Below, in pieces: positions 8,490 to 18,682 of a DNA stretch of 64,000 nt. The notes beneath the pieces are model-generated. The model made no database searches and had not been told where the DNA came from. It worked only from the letters and a program-made list of their open reading frames with translations. The number at the start of each line of letters is the position of its first letter. Position 1 is the stretch's first letter. Source of the stretch: Myxococcales bacterium (GTDB taxonomy: Bacteria > Myxococcota_A > Polyangia > Polyangiales > Polyangiaceae); NCBI GenBank assembly GCA_947473045.1, contig CANJCO010000025.1, positions 1 to 64,000 of the forward strand. The letters are read 5' to 3'. The translations under genes were made by a program, and so were the position numbers.

Positions 8490-10137
8490 GCCTCGCGGCA
8501 CCTTGATGATGCACCGGCGCTGTCCCGACTGCGGGCACCTCTACGGACCCGACGGCGTTTTTTGCCCGTTCGATGGTCAGAAGCTCGTGCCCTCCGGCGC
8601 CGCGCTCCCGGCCGATCCGCTGATCGGAACCACAGTCGACGGGCGCTACCTCATCAACGCCGTGCTGGGCGAAGGAGGGATGGGAACGGTCTACGACGTG
8701 CGCCATGTGGCACTCAACCGCGCCTTCGCGATGAAGGCGCTCCGGCGCGATCTTGCCGCCGAAGCCGACCTCGGCGAGCGCTTCATCCGCGAAGCTCGCG
8801 CCACCGCAGCCGTCATCCATCCGGGCGTCGTGTCGATCACCGACTTCGGGCATCTCGCGGACGCTCGCCCCTATTTCGTGATGGAAAAGTTGGAAGGCCG
8901 CACGCTCGCGAGCGTGCTGTCGGCTGGCGGGGCCATGCCGGCCGCGCGCGGGGCGATGCTGCTTGTGAAGGTGGCGCGGGCGCTTCATGCGGCGCACGGC
9001 GCCGGTATCGTTCACCGGGATCTCAAGCCCGAGAACATCTTCCTGCTCGGGCGGGCGGATGCCGGGCCGGAGCAGCAGGTGCGCGTCGTCGACTTTGGCG
9101 CGGCGCAGATCGCCGGCAAGAGCCGCCTGACGCGGGCCGGAATCGTCTTTGGAACGCCCTATTATATGTCTCCCGAGCAGGCCGCCGGCGCCGAAGTCGA
9201 CCCGCGCTCCGATATCTACGCGCTCGGCGTCATCATGTACGAGCTGTACACGGGCAAGGTCCCGTTCGAAGGCGACACGTACATGGGCGTGCTGACGCAG
9301 CACCTGTACGCCACGCCGAAGGCGCCATCGAGCTTGCTGCCTCAGCTGGAAGGTGCGCTGGGCGCGCTCGAGGACATCACGCTCAAATGCCTTGAAAAAC
9401 AGCCGCAAAATCGCTTCGCGAGCATGGCGGAAGTGGCCGCTGCGATTGAGTCCGTCCTGACGTTCGACGAGCACGGCGCAGCAAAGGTGAGTTCGCGCGG
9501 GATCCGGGCGGGCCAGCCGGCAGCCGCGTCGATGGCGGACGCGCTGGAGCTGCCCAGCCATGCCGAGATCGCGCTGCGAACGGCAGCGGCCCACGCCCGA
9601 GCGGATCGCTCCGCGCTGGCGATGCGCTTGAGGCTCGCGCTCCCCGTTGTGCTCGCGGCGGTCCTGATCGCGGGGGTGCTGATCGCGCGTCGCGGCTCGC
9701 CGCGCGCGCCGGCGGCGATTGCGTCCGGGCCCACGGTGGCGGCACCTGCGCTCCCGACGCCCGTCGCATTGCCCGCGAGCGCGTCGTCAGCGGTCGGCAC
9801 GCCGAGCGCGAGGTCGGTACGGATCGAAAGCAACGTGCCTGCTGAGGTGTGGCTCGGCGACGTGCGCGTGGGCCGCACACCCCTGGACCTCAAGGCCTTG
9901 GAGGGGGAGCGGCCGGCGACGTATACCGCGCGCGCCGACGGTTATCTGGATCAGGACGTTTCGGTCGGCAGCGCGTCGCCCGACCGCCTGGTCGTTGGCA
10001 TGCGCCGACGTGCAGGGGGCCGCGCGTCGCCGGCATCCTCCGTGGCTCCCGCAACTCTGGCGCCGTCGGCGGCTGCGTCCTCGCCGGCACCCGCGACGCA
10101 TGCCCTGCCGACGGAGATAAGCGACCCCTGGAAATAG
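8467..10137 (+). CDS. Membrane Ser/Thr protein kinase with N-terminal zinc ribbon
   Basis: A 556-aa eukaryotic-like kinase. A small zinc-ribbon motif (CPDCG at 19-23, CPFDG at 33-37) precedes the kinase domain (about 52-332). That domain has the glycine loop GEGGMGTVY, Lys90, HRDLKPEN with catalytic Asp185, and DFG with Asp209, so it should be active. A single membrane helix lies at about 388-407. It is followed by a Pro/Ala linker and a PEGA-like extracytoplasmic domain ([19 protein letters not shown]). The start was placed at ATG 8467, after GGGAG; ATGs at 8506 and 8509 are alternatives. It probably phosphorylates targets in response to envelope cues. The receiver gene just downstream may be a functional neighbour. 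Confidence 0.85.
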   Translation: MAETAVTEPRGTLMMHRRCPDCGHLYGPDGVFCPFDGQKLVPSGAALPADPLIGTTVDGRYLINAVLGEGGMGTVYDVRHVALNRAFAMKALRRDLAAEADLGERFIREARATAAVIHPGVVSITDFGHLADARPYFVMEKLEGRTLASVLSAGGAMPAARGAMLLVKVARALHAAHGAGIVHRDLKPENIFLLGRADAGPEQQVRVVDFGAAQIAGKSRLTRAGIVFGTPYYMSPEQAAGAEVDPRSDIYALGVIMYELYTGKVPFEGDTYMGVLTQHLYATPKAPSSLLPQLEGALGALEDITLKCLEKQPQNRFASMAEVAAAIESVLTFDEHGAAKVSSRGIRAGQPAAASMADALELPSHAEIALRTAAAHARADRSALAMRLRLALPVVLAAVLIAGVLIARRGSPRAPAAIASGPTVAAPALPTPVALPASASSAVGTPSARSVRIESNVPAEVWLGDVRVGRTPLDLKALEGERPATYTARADGYLDQDVSVGSASPDRLVVGMRRRAGGRASPASSVAPATLAPSAAASSPAPATHALPTEISDPWK

Positions 10138-10210
10138 CGCTGTTTTTGCGTGCCAAGCGGCGACTGGCTGCGTGCTCGCGCGCGTTGCGCCGCGGAGCTT
10201 GACACCTCTC

Positions 10211-12484
10211 ATGCAGGCAAACCATGCTGAAGCCAGCGTGGCGAAACTTCAACTCCTGCTCGTAGACGCCGACCCGCGCAGCATTCGGGTGCTTGAGGTC
10301 AGCCTCAAAAAGGCCGGCTACTCCGTTACGACCGCCGTCGACGGTCACGACGCGCTCGCCAAGCTCGAGCACTCGCTGCCCGATCTGGTGCTGACCGACA
10401 CGCGGCTGCCGAAGCTCGACGGCTACGCTTTGGTGCGCAAGCTCAAGGAGCGCGACGACTGGTCGTCGATTCCCGTGGTTTTTCTCACGAGCCAGCGATC
10501 GATCGAAGACAAGATCCGCGGCCTGGAGCTGGGCGTCGAAGACTACCTCACCAAGCCGATCTTCGTGCGTGAGCTCCTCGCTCGGGTCAACTCGCTGCTC
10601 GCGCGACGCACGCAGGAGACGCTCGCCGCGGCGCGACCCACGAGCGGGCGCACGCGCTTCAGTGGGTCGATCGCCGACATGGCGATCGTCGACCTCGTTC
10701 AGACGTTCGAGGTGTCGCGAAAGAGCGGCATCGTGCAGCTCGAGACGCCCGCCGAGTCTGCCGAAATCTTTTTTCGCGAGGGCAGGGTTGTCGACGCAAC
10801 ACTTGGCGCTTTGCGCGGCGAAGAGGCCATTTTTCGCGCCCTCATCTGGACGGACGCCTCGTTCGAGGTGATCTTTTGTCCGGTCACCAACGACGACATC
10901 GTTGGGTCGTCCACGTCGGCGCTGCTGATGGAAGGCATGCGCCGCGTCGACGAGTGGGGGCGACTGCTCGAGCAACTCCCCCCGCTGTCTACGGTGCTCG
11001 AAATCGATCATCAACGGCTCGTCGTGCGGCTCAGCGAGATCCCCGACGAGCTCAACGCGATCCTTCGCCTGTTCGATGGCCATCGCACGCTGCTCGAGGT
11101 CGTGGACGCGTCGCCCTACGACGACCTGTCGACGCTCCAGACTGCCTCGAAATTGTTCTTCGAGGAGCTGCTCGTTCCAGGCGGCGACGGGGAGGGGGCG
11201 CAGGGCGACGCTCGCGCACCCGGGCGCCCGCGCGCTTCGATCGCGCCGCCCGCGGTGATCGACGAGTTCGCGGTCGTTCCGGCTTCGGTCACTGCTACTC
11301 CGCCGCCCGCCGAGCTTGCGTCGATGGCTTCGAGGAGCACGATGCGCATCGATTCGGCCCGCGGCACCGAGCGACCCGCTCCGCAGCCTTCGCGCGACGT
11401 GCCCGTCTTCACCTCGACGCTGCGGCCTGTCGACGGCCCTGTGCCGCCCGCCCACGAGCGCGTCGCCCGCGACGTCCCGGTCCCCGCCTCGCTGGCGCTT
11501 CCGGGCGACCTCATGGCCTCGGTCGCCAGGTCAGCGGAGCCCGCCGCTCAGCAGGCCGGTCGCACGACGGCGACGATGTCGGTCGGCAACGTCACCGCTA
11601 AGATGTCTGCGGTCGAGGCCGGCGCGCTTGCTGCCTTGAACGCGCGCGAACGCGAAGAAGATGACCAGGAAGCCGACGAACAAGACGAAGAAGAGCAGGA
11701 CGGCGGGCCTGACGACGACGCGCAAGGCGATGAGCCGCAAGCCCCTGAACCAGCGGATGGCGACCGCGATGACCATCGCGATGGCGCGCCCGAGAGCGCA
11801 CCGGGTGCTGCGTTTCAGGGCGATTCTGACGACGGTGCGTCGCTCGACGACGACGGTGATATGCGCGTCGCGGGCACTGGCGGAGGCGCGCGGCGCGTCC
11901 TCGTGTTCGGTGGCGTGGCGATCGCGCTGCTTGCCGGCGCGGCGTTTCTGCTCAAGCTTGCTAGCGCGCCGGCAACAGCCGCCGCCAGCGCGCCCGACGC
12001 TGCAGTGAGCGCGCCTCCCGTAGCGGTCGCATCCGCTGCCGCGCCATCGGAGGTCGCTTCGGCGCCCACCAGCACGCCTGCGCCCACGCCGTTGCCGTCG
12101 CCCGAACCGGCGGCTCCTTCCCCGGTTTCGGTGCCTTCGGTGGTCGCCAGGCCTGTCGCTCCGCAGAGCCCTGCGGTCGCGGCGCCGGTCTCGGCAGCGC
12201 CGAGCCCGCCTGTTGCCGTTGCAGCGCCGGCGCCGCCAGCGGCAAACGGTTCTGCGCTGAGTCAGGCGAAGAGCGCTCTCGAGCGCGGCGACAACGGCGC
12301 AGCAGTTGCCTTCGCGCGCCAGGCGACGGCGCAGAATCCCTCGAACGGCGAGGCGTGGCTGACGCTTGGCGCGGCTTACGGCGCGATGGGCAACAACGGC
12401 GCCGCGACGGCCGCCTACCGCTCCTGCGCGACTCGCGGGCGCGGCGCGCGTGTCGACGAGTGCAAGCAGATGCTCGGCGAGTAG
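10211..12484 (+). CDS. Response regulator with DUF4388-like domain and C-terminal membrane anchor
   Basis: About 757 aa from ATG 10211 (or 770 from 10172). The receiver domain (12-130) has all key residues: Asp21-Asp22, phospho-acceptor Asp63 in LTDTRLP, Thr93 and Lys115 in LTKP. Residues about 150-330 resemble DUF4388/PATAN domains of gliding and signalling bacteria. A long low-complexity stretch follows, including a Glu/Asp-rich segment. Then come one membrane helix ([19 protein letters not shown]), an Ala/Pro/Ser-rich linker and a TPR-like end with [19 protein letters not shown] receiver on a membrane protein suggests a phosphorylation-controlled scaffold rather than a DNA-binding regulator. 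No cognate histidine kinase is adjacent. The convergent gene begins one base after its stop. Confidence 0.8.
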   Translation: MQANHAEASVAKLQLLLVDADPRSIRVLEVSLKKAGYSVTTAVDGHDALAKLEHSLPDLVLTDTRLPKLDGYALVRKLKERDDWSSIPVVFLTSQRSIEDKIRGLELGVEDYLTKPIFVRELLARVNSLLARRTQETLAAARPTSGRTRFSGSIADMAIVDLVQTFEVSRKSGIVQLETPAESAEIFFREGRVVDATLGALRGEEAIFRALIWTDASFEVIFCPVTNDDIVGSSTSALLMEGMRRVDEWGRLLEQLPPLSTVLEIDHQRLVVRLSEIPDELNAILRLFDGHRTLLEVVDASPYDDLSTLQTASKLFFEELLVPGGDGEGAQGDARAPGRPRASIAPPAVIDEFAVVPASVTATPPPAELASMASRSTMRIDSARGTERPAPQPSRDVPVFTSTLRPVDGPVPPAHERVARDVPVPASLALPGDLMASVARSAEPAAQQAGRTTATMSVGNVTAKMSAVEAGALAALNAREREEDDQEADEQDEEEQDGGPDDDAQGDEPQAPEPADGDRDDHRDGAPESAPGAAFQGDSDDGASLDDDGDMRVAGTGGGARRVLVFGGVAIALLAGAAFLLKLASAPATAAASAPDAAVSAPPVAVASAAAPSEVASAPTSTPAPTPLPSPEPAAPSPVSVPSVVARPVAPQSPAVAAPVSAAPSPPVAVAAPAPPAANGSALSQAKSALERGDNGAAVAFARQATAQNPSNGEAWLTLGAAYGAMGNNGAATAAYRSCATRGRGARVDECKQMLGE

Positions 12485-12485
12485 T

Positions 12486-13487
12486 TCATCGTTTTACCCG
12501 CGGATCGAGCAGCGCGTACGAGGCGTCGACCAGCACGTTGGACAGCACGATCGCGGTGGACGTCACGACCACGGTGGCCAAAATCACCGGGCCGTCGCGA
12601 TCGAGCAGCGCGCTTACGCTGAGCGCGCCGATGCCAGGCCATCGGAAAAGCGTCTCGGTCACGATCGCTCCGCCCACGAGCGCGCCGAGGTCCAGGCCCA
12701 GCACCGTGATCAGCGGCACGAGCGCGTTTCGCAGCGCGTGTCTGAACCACACGCGCGCAGGCGACATTCCCTTGGCGATGGCGGTGCGCACGTGATCGAG
12801 CTTCATCACGCTGATCAGCTCGTCGCGCACGAGTCGCGTGTAATAGGCAGCTCCGGCAACACCGAGGGTGAGCGCGGGAAGGACCACGCACGCGAGGTGC
12901 TCGGCCGCGGTGCTCCCGTAGCCGTCGAGCGGCAAGAGTCGAAGCTTGTGCGCGAGCACAAACTGCAGCAGCAGCCCGAGCAGGAACGTCGGCGCGCTCA
13001 CCCCGAGCAGGCTCGCGCCCACCGACGCGTGATCGATGAGCGAGCCCCGCTTCGCGGCAGCGAGCATGCCCAGACCTACACCGACGACGACCTGAACCAG
13101 CATCGCCGCGAGCGCGAGCATCACAGTGCGCGGTAGGCGCTCTCCGATGATGTCCACCACAGGGCGGCGGCGCTGGTAGCTTTTGCCGAAGTCGAGGTGC
13201 AGCCAGCCCAACGTCGCGCACGCGCCGTGCGGACCCGAAGCATCTCCGCGGCGGGCCGTGCTGAAGTGCACGAGCCGCCTCATAAAGCGCCCATATTGTA
13301 CCGCGATCGGCTGACTCAGTCCAAGCTGCTCCCGAACGCGATCCACATCGCGAGGTCTCGCTTGCGCCCCGGCCACCATCCGCGCGGGATCGCTGGGAAC
13401 GACGTTGTTGACGATGAACGCGAGCGTAAGCACTGCCCACACGACCAGCGCCGTCCACACCGCGCGCCTGAGCAGGTAGCGCGTCAT
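12486..13487 (-). CDS. ABC transporter permease, OppB/DppB type
   Basis: A 333-aa inner-membrane permease. The start MTRYLLRRAVW is preceded by GGAGG and overlaps the stop of the binding-protein gene as ATGA, so the longer frame to 13658 is rejected. N-terminal LGLSQPIAVQYGRF, six hydrophobic segments and the cytoplasmic EAA-type loop (MSPARVWFRHALRNALVPLI) are typical of the peptide/nickel importer family. A stretch of about 20 residues around 85-105 is atypical. It should pair with the OppC-type permease encoded two genes upstream. Confidence 0.88.
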   Translation of the reverse strand: MTRYLLRRAVWTALVVWAVLTLAFIVNNVVPSDPARMVAGAQARPRDVDRVREQLGLSQPIAVQYGRFMRRLVHFSTARRGDASGPHGACATLGWLHLDFGKSYQRRRPVVDIIGERLPRTVMLALAAMLVQVVVGVGLGMLAAAKRGSLIDHASVGASLLGVSAPTFLLGLLLQFVLAHKLRLLPLDGYGSTAAEHLACVVLPALTLGVAGAAYYTRLVRDELISVMKLDHVRTAIAKGMSPARVWFRHALRNALVPLITVLGLDLGALVGGAIVTETLFRWPGIGALSVSALLDRDGPVILATVVVTSTAIVLSNVLVDASYALLDPRVKR

Positions 13488-15181
13488 CGCAGGCCTCCAA
13501 GCACCGAGCCGAGCACCCCGGCGCGCTTGGCGACGGCGGTCGCGCCGCGGTCGAGCCAGGTTCCGCCAATGAAGTTTCCGTAAACTGCGTGATCGCGGTA
13601 TCGGCGCAAGTAGGGCTGGTGCACCACATACAGCGGATAGCTGAGCGTGAGCGCCCACGGCGCGTCGTCCACCACGATGCGATCGGCGTCGTCATAAAGG
13701 CGCTGCCTCTCGCGCGGATCGGCGGCGCGTCGGCCCCGGGCCAGCAGCGCGTCGAGCCTGTCGTTCGAGTAGAAAGACGTATTGTTCGAACTCTCTTCGT
13801 TGATCGCCGACGTCGAAAACAGGGGCTCGAAAAAATCGGCCGGGTCGGGAAAATCCTGGTTCCACCCCTGATTCGAGATCGCGACGGAGTGGCGCCGCTG
13901 CGTAAGCGCGAGATAGGTCGGAAAGCTCACCAATTTCAGCTCGATCCGCAGCCCTATTTTTGCCAGCTGCTGCTGGATGACCTGGGCAGTGAACTCCGAC
14001 AGCCCCGACTGCGTCACCACGTAGGTGATCGGCGTCGGCCACCCGCCCGTGCCCGTGGCGGGGTCGAAGGGCCATCCTGCGAGGCGCATGTGTTCGAGCG
14101 CCGCCGCCCGGTCGAAGCGTTGCCCGACGAAGCCCGGATCGCGGCCGAGCACTCCGGGGAGGACGCGCGTTTGAATCACGAGGTTGGTCCCCCGGAGCCT
14201 GCGCAACTCGTCGCGGTCGATCGCCGCCGCGACCGCTCGGCGCACCTCGACGTTGTCGAACGGCGGCATCTCGACGTTCATGCCTTCGCCGAGCAGGTTG
14301 CGCGCTGTCTCGCGAAATCCGAACTCGCGCCACTTCGGATCAGCAGAAAAACGCGTCGTGTCGAGCTGCGTCAGCTCGCGAAATACGTCGATCTCGCCGG
14401 CCTCCAGCTTGAAGCGCTGCGTGACGGCGTTCATGCCCAGCGTGTATACGACGCCGTCGAGGTAAGGCTCGTTCGTTCTGAAATAGCCTTCGTGGCGCAC
14501 GAGCGACACGCTGCGCGAGGGCTGCCATCCGCCGGGGGCGAGCTTGAACGGTCCCGCGCCGCACGGACTCCACGCGTCGTCGAAGCGCTCTCCGGCGCTC
14601 TTGCACACGGGGCGAAGCGACGGCATCGCGAGCGCGGCGAGGAAGGTCGCGTCCGGCTCGCGCAGTCGAATCTCGACGTCGTAGCGCCCGGTCGATCGCA
14701 CGCCCGCGAGGTGCTCAGATTTCTTTTCAGTATAATCTTGAAAGCCTTCGATGCGATCGTAGAAGCTCGCGAAGGGCGAGGGCGTTTCGGGGTGGAGAGC
14801 GCGCTCGATGCTGCGCTTGACGTCGCTCGCGGTGAGCTCCTCGCCGTCGTGCATGAGCACGCCTCGGCGCAGCCGAAACGCGTACGTGCGGGCGTCGCCC
14901 GAAATCGAGTAATTTTCAGACAAATCGGCGAATATTTTGCCCGATGCGTCGAAGTCGACGAGGCCGGCGTAGATCATCTCAAGCAGCTCGGCGTCGAGGG
15001 CGCTGGCCGACGTGGCCGGGTCGAGCGACTTCAGATCGAAGGTCGTCGCGAGATGAAGCACGCCGCCGCGAACGGGCGCATCGAGCTCGGGATGCGCGGT
15101 CGGAATGGGGGCCGAGAGGGGCTCGTTGCATCCACTCAAAAGAAAGAAGGTCAGTCCGCTAAGTCTTCGGATCGAGCGCAT
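13484..15181 (-). CDS. Peptide-type ABC transporter substrate-binding lipoprotein
   Basis: A 565-aa solute-binding protein of family 5. The signal MRSIRRLSGLTFFLLSGC has a lipobox at Cys18. The mature protein starts with GGVLHLATTFDLKSLDPATS and has YAFRLRRGVLMHDGEELTASDV, both diagnostic of oligopeptide/dipeptide/nickel binding proteins. It lies between the two permease genes, overlapping OppC by 23 bp and OppB by 4 bp. Ligand class is probably peptides, but this family also binds nickel, opines and sugars. Confidence 0.88.
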   Translation of the reverse strand: MRSIRRLSGLTFFLLSGCNEPLSAPIPTAHPELDAPVRGGVLHLATTFDLKSLDPATSASALDAELLEMIYAGLVDFDASGKIFADLSENYSISGDARTYAFRLRRGVLMHDGEELTASDVKRSIERALHPETPSPFASFYDRIEGFQDYTEKKSEHLAGVRSTGRYDVEIRLREPDATFLAALAMPSLRPVCKSAGERFDDAWSPCGAGPFKLAPGGWQPSRSVSLVRHEGYFRTNEPYLDGVVYTLGMNAVTQRFKLEAGEIDVFRELTQLDTTRFSADPKWREFGFRETARNLLGEGMNVEMPPFDNVEVRRAVAAAIDRDELRRLRGTNLVIQTRVLPGVLGRDPGFVGQRFDRAAALEHMRLAGWPFDPATGTGGWPTPITYVVTQSGLSEFTAQVIQQQLAKIGLRIELKLVSFPTYLALTQRRHSVAISNQGWNQDFPDPADFFEPLFSTSAINEESSNNTSFYSNDRLDALLARGRRAADPRERQRLYDDADRIVVDDAPWALTLSYPLYVVHQPYLRRYRDHAVYGNFIGGTWLDRGATAVAKRAGVLGSVLGGLR

Positions 15182-16184
15182 CGCGAAGCCCCTCCCCAAC
15201 GAGGTTGAAACCGAAGACGGCCGTGACGATCGCGCCCGCGGGTGCGGCCAGCATCCAAGGCGCGGTGAGGTAGAGATCCTGCCCCTCGAAGAGCATGTGC
15301 CCCCACGTCGGCGTCGGCGGCGAGATGCCCACGCCCAAATACGACAGCACGCTCTCGGCCAGAATCATCTGCGCGACCGACGCTGTGGAAATCACGATGA
15401 GCGGGCCGGCCACGTTGGGCAGAATGTGGCCGAGCAGGATGCGCCAGGTCGACTGCCCCAGCGCGCGTGACGCTACGACGAAGTCGAGCGCGCGAACCTG
15501 CAGCGTGCGCGCACGAACGACGCGCGCGGTCCCGAGCCAGCCAGTGAGACCGAGCGTGAGCAGGATGGTGGCGACGCTCGTTCGATCGAGCGCGGCGCCC
15601 AGCGCCATCACCAGCAGCAGAAACGGAAATGACAGACCTACGTCGACCAATCGCATCAGCGCCGTGTCGGCGTTGACGCGGAGCGAAGCTGCCGCCCGCG
15701 AGCCAGCCGCGAAACGCAGCGCGGCGTAGCCTGCCAGCAGGCTCGCAGCGCCGATCGCGAGCGCGAAATTGCTGTGACCCGCGATGGTGACCGCGACCGA
15801 AACGGCGAGGCCCGCGAGCGTGACCATCGGCACCTTCAGCCCGCCGCTGCCCTCGAAGTAGCCCGCGATGACGCCAACGAGCGCGCCGAGCACCGTCGCG
15901 ATGAGGGTTGCCGCGAAGGCGATCACGAGCGAGATGCGCGCGCCGATCGCGAGTCGCGCGAGCTCGTCCCGAAACAGCCGATCGGTGCCGAGCCAGTGGG
16001 CCGCCGACGGACCGACCGGAGTGTCCTGCGCCGTCGCGCCCGAGACGAAGTCGCTCTCGTAGGCGCTGCGCGCGGCGATCGACGGGCCGACCAGCGCGAA
16101 CGCCACGAGCGCCACGACGAGCGCGACGCCGAGCACCGCGCCGCGGTGACGCGTAAAGCGCCTCGTCGCCCGCGGGTCGATCAT
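15159..16184 (-). CDS. ABC transporter permease, OppC/DppC type, with extra membrane hairpin
   Basis: The start MIDPRATRRF overlaps the preceding stop as ATGA, giving 341 aa. LGTDRLFRDELARLAIGAR, the EAA loop (LGQSTWRILLGHILPNVAGP) and the end FNLVGEGLRDALDPKT identify the OppC class. Between GVIAGYF (about 110) and NADTALMRLVDVGLSFPF (from 171) there are some 60 additional residues. They include two hydrophobic segments not found in standard OppC, which runs straight from one motif to the other. That may add a membrane hairpin. Confidence 0.87.
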   Translation of the reverse strand: MIDPRATRRFTRHRGAVLGVALVVALVAFALVGPSIAARSAYESDFVSGATAQDTPVGPSAAHWLGTDRLFRDELARLAIGARISLVIAFAATLIATVLGALVGVIAGYFEGSGGLKVPMVTLAGLAVSVAVTIAGHSNFALAIGAASLLAGYAALRFAAGSRAAASLRVNADTALMRLVDVGLSFPFLLLVMALGAALDRTSVATILLTLGLTGWLGTARVVRARTLQVRALDFVVASRALGQSTWRILLGHILPNVAGPLIVISTASVAQMILAESVLSYLGVGISPPTPTWGHMLFEGQDLYLTAPWMLAAPAGAIVTAVFGFNLVGEGLRDALDPKT

Positions 16185-17065
16185 CGCGCGCGCGCCGGCG
16201 ATGGAGACCCTGCGGCGTGGAGAAACCCGCGGATCAGAGCGCTGAGGGCCGCTGGCAGCTCCTCGGCGGGCGAATGCCCGCACTCGAGCACCTCGAGCTC
16301 GCCCCGCGGGAGTTCGCGCGCGAGGCGACGCGCGTCGAGCAGAGGAACGCGCCGGTCGAGCCTGCCGCACACCACGAGGGTGCGGGCGCTAACGCGACCC
16401 AGGCGCGCGATGACCGGGCGGGTATCGCGCGTGCTGACCAGCGTGGCGTGCGCCGCCTCGCGCGCCTCCGGCGTGTCGAAATAGGCAAATTGGGCCATGG
16501 AACGCGCGAGATTGTCGCCGTTGCTGCCGCCGGGCGCATCGCGCAGCTGCTGGACGAAGAGGCCTCGGCCGACCACTTGCTTGTAGAATACACTTCCGAC
16601 GACCGGCCAGAGCGCCGCGCGCGCGGGCCAGTGCCGCGGCGGCTGGAAGACGTCGGGCGCTATGAGTACGAGGTTGTCGACGAGCGCCGAATGCGTGGCG
16701 GCGAGCGTGAGGGCCACGAGCGCTCCGAGGCCGCGGCCGATCACGTTCACGCGTGCCGGGCCGAGCGTCGCGATCACGTCGGCGATCGACTCGGAGAACG
16801 CATCGAAGCCGTAGGAAAAGAGCCGCCGCGCGGGCTTCTCGCTCGCGCCGTGCCCAGGCAGGTCGACCGCGACCACGCGCCCGGACCCGGCGAGATCGTC
16901 GAACACGTCGTCCCATTCGAGCGCGCTCGAGAGGCGATCGTGCAGCAGTAACGTGGTCGGCCCGTGACCGGCCTCAACCGTACGCAGGCGCGCGATCTTG
17001 CCGGTTACGTCGCGCGCGCTGCGCGAGAGCCCGAATGCGGCGGGCCCGGGATGGGTAGCTGTCAT
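16181..17065 (-). CDS. Alpha/beta-hydrolase-fold protein lacking the Ser nucleophile
   Basis: A 294-aa alpha/beta-hydrolase fold protein. The core is clear: VVAVDLPGHGASEKP, an acid-loop Asp in VVCGRLDRRVPLLDA and the late His in ECGHSPAEE. The nucleophile elbow reads VIGRGLGAL (108-116), so the expected Ser is Gly112, encoded GGC, one base from AGC. The oxyanion-hole HG is HD. It therefore probably is not a classical esterase and may act as a binding or structural protein. It is the first gene of the importer operon (4-bp overlap with OppC). Confidence 0.75.
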   Translation of the reverse strand: MTATHPGPAAFGLSRSARDVTGKIARLRTVEAGHGPTTLLLHDRLSSALEWDDVFDDLAGSGRVVAVDLPGHGASEKPARRLFSYGFDAFSESIADVIATLGPARVNVIGRGLGALVALTLAATHSALVDNLVLIAPDVFQPPRHWPARAALWPVVGSVFYKQVVGRGLFVQQLRDAPGGSNGDNLARSMAQFAYFDTPEAREAAHATLVSTRDTRPVIARLGRVSARTLVVCGRLDRRVPLLDARRLARELPRGELEVLECGHSPAEELPAALSALIRGFLHAAGSPSPARAR

Positions 17066-17110
17066 GTTCCCGGAGCGATTACGCAGCGGCGCGCGGAGAG
17101 CCGGGCGCCG

Positions 17111-18682
17111 TCACGGCGTCACGAACGCGACGTCGCCGGTGACCTCTCCAGCCGCGTGGTCGGTCTGGCGGTAGAAGTTCGTGATCTGCGAGGTGCTGGG
17201 CACGAAACGAGGGAAATATCCGGCGAATCCGCGCTGCTGCGGAATCGTGCGGGTCGTCCACTTGTGCGTCGCGCCCTGAGCCGCGCCGGACGCGAGCTTG
17301 AGGGTTCCGGCGGTCGAGTCCTGATAGGCGACCTGGACGTTGCCGGTGGCATCCACCATGATCGCAGCATCGTCGCCAACGACATGTACGCCATCGGAGT
17401 AGGGCTTGCCGTTGTCGGAGCCGTTGTCGACGACTTCGGGCGCGGCATGCTTGGCCGCGTCGCCACCCGGAACCAGCATGTACTGCAGCTGCTCCTGAAT
17501 GCCGTTGACGTAAACCACGTGCCAGTCCCCGTTGGGAGTTATCGCGAGCGCTGCGGCGATGCCGACGTCGCCGGTGTTGGTGTGCTGTGCGTTGCTGGCG
17601 CCGGTCTGGCCGTCGAGAATCGACGCGGTCCATTTTCCGCCCGCGTTTGACACGCCGATGAGGTTGCCGCGCGTGCGATCGTAGACAACGAGGCCGAGGC
17701 CGCTCGGGCCGCTCGCGAGCGAAACATAGTCGCCGGCGGCGTTGGGGTAGCTTCGTGGCGCCGTCTTGTCGACCACGGCAACGCAGGTCGCCTTGTTCTT
17801 GACGGTAACGCAGGCCTTGCCGGTGCCACAGTCGGCCGGCGTGCATCCGGCGACGGCAGCGAGGCACTGGCCCGCCTGTCCGGGCGCGAGCGTGCCCGTG
17901 GGAACGCAAACCTGCGCGCCGGAGCAAAAGTCAGGAAGGCATGGGGTCTGCTCGTCGACAGCGGCATCTTCGAACGTCCAGGCGCTCGCCGATGTCGGAG
18001 GATTGGCGTTCGCGCGGCCGACCACCACGCGCGAGCGCGTATAGCCGTCTTTGCCCGCTTCCATCGCAAGAAACGCGACGACAGGCTTCCCGTCGACGAC
18101 TAGCAACTTGGCGTACCGACCGATGTCGGCGCTGGGCTTGCTGGACAGCACGTAGCTCGCCCACTGCGCGCCGTCGTAGGTCGCGAACTTCGCGCTGCCG
18201 TTGGTCGCGTCATAATACGCGACCATCGGGCGGTCGTTGGCGTCGAGCTGCAGGCTCGTCCAGAGTCCGACGTCATTGCCCGGATCGGTGCTGCCGCCGC
18301 GCCACCCTTTCGGGTCGTTGTCGGGACACGAGCCCTCGGCAAGCGCAGGCACGCCGTCTACCGTCTGCCACTGAACGCGTTGCTTGCCGGAATCGTATTT
18401 TCCGACGACGAGATCGCCGTACAAAGTCCCCGCTTGGAGCGATTTGCTCACGGGAGCGTCGTTGTAGCCGGAGACCCAGATCGCGCCGTCTTTCGCAGCG
18501 GCGACGGAAGTGTAGGCGCCGATCAGACCGAGGGGAATCGCGTCGTTGCAGGGCTGATTGCAGTCGCTGCCGCACCCTGTCGTCTGCGCGGTGTTCTCAG
18601 TGTCGCCGCAGGAGCAGCCGGGATTGGCGACACCAGCGAGCGTCAGGGCGAGCGCGCCCACGAGGCATGTTCGAGCGTTCAT
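17111..18682 (-). CDS. Secreted lipoprotein with propeller-like repeats
   Basis: Start at MNARTCLVGA, where ATG overlaps the upstream stop by one base (TGATG); the long upstream extension is antisense noise. The 523-aa protein has a signal with lipobox at Cys23 (ANPGC), then a Cys cluster. Repeated blocks follow with Gly, Trp and Asp patterns such as LDANDRPMVAYYDATNG and VDATGNVQVAYQDSTAG, as in WD/Kelch-like or sialidase-like propellers of myxobacterial surface proteins. A Cys-rich insert (CLPDFCSGAQVCVPTG) interrupts the repeats. No enzymatic motif was recognised. Confidence 0.7.
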   Translation of the reverse strand: MNARTCLVGALALTLAGVANPGCSCGDTENTAQTTGCGSDCNQPCNDAIPLGLIGAYTSVAAAKDGAIWVSGYNDAPVSKSLQAGTLYGDLVVGKYDSGKQRVQWQTVDGVPALAEGSCPDNDPKGWRGGSTDPGNDVGLWTSLQLDANDRPMVAYYDATNGSAKFATYDGAQWASYVLSSKPSADIGRYAKLLVVDGKPVVAFLAMEAGKDGYTRSRVVVGRANANPPTSASAWTFEDAAVDEQTPCLPDFCSGAQVCVPTGTLAPGQAGQCLAAVAGCTPADCGTGKACVTVKNKATCVAVVDKTAPRSYPNAAGDYVSLASGPSGLGLVVYDRTRGNLIGVSNAGGKWTASILDGQTGASNAQHTNTGDVGIAAALAITPNGDWHVVYVNGIQEQLQYMLVPGGDAAKHAAPEVVDNGSDNGKPYSDGVHVVGDDAAIMVDATGNVQVAYQDSTAGTLKLASGAAQGATHKWTTRTIPQQRGFAGYFPRFVPSTSQITNFYRQTDHAAGEVTGDVAFVTP

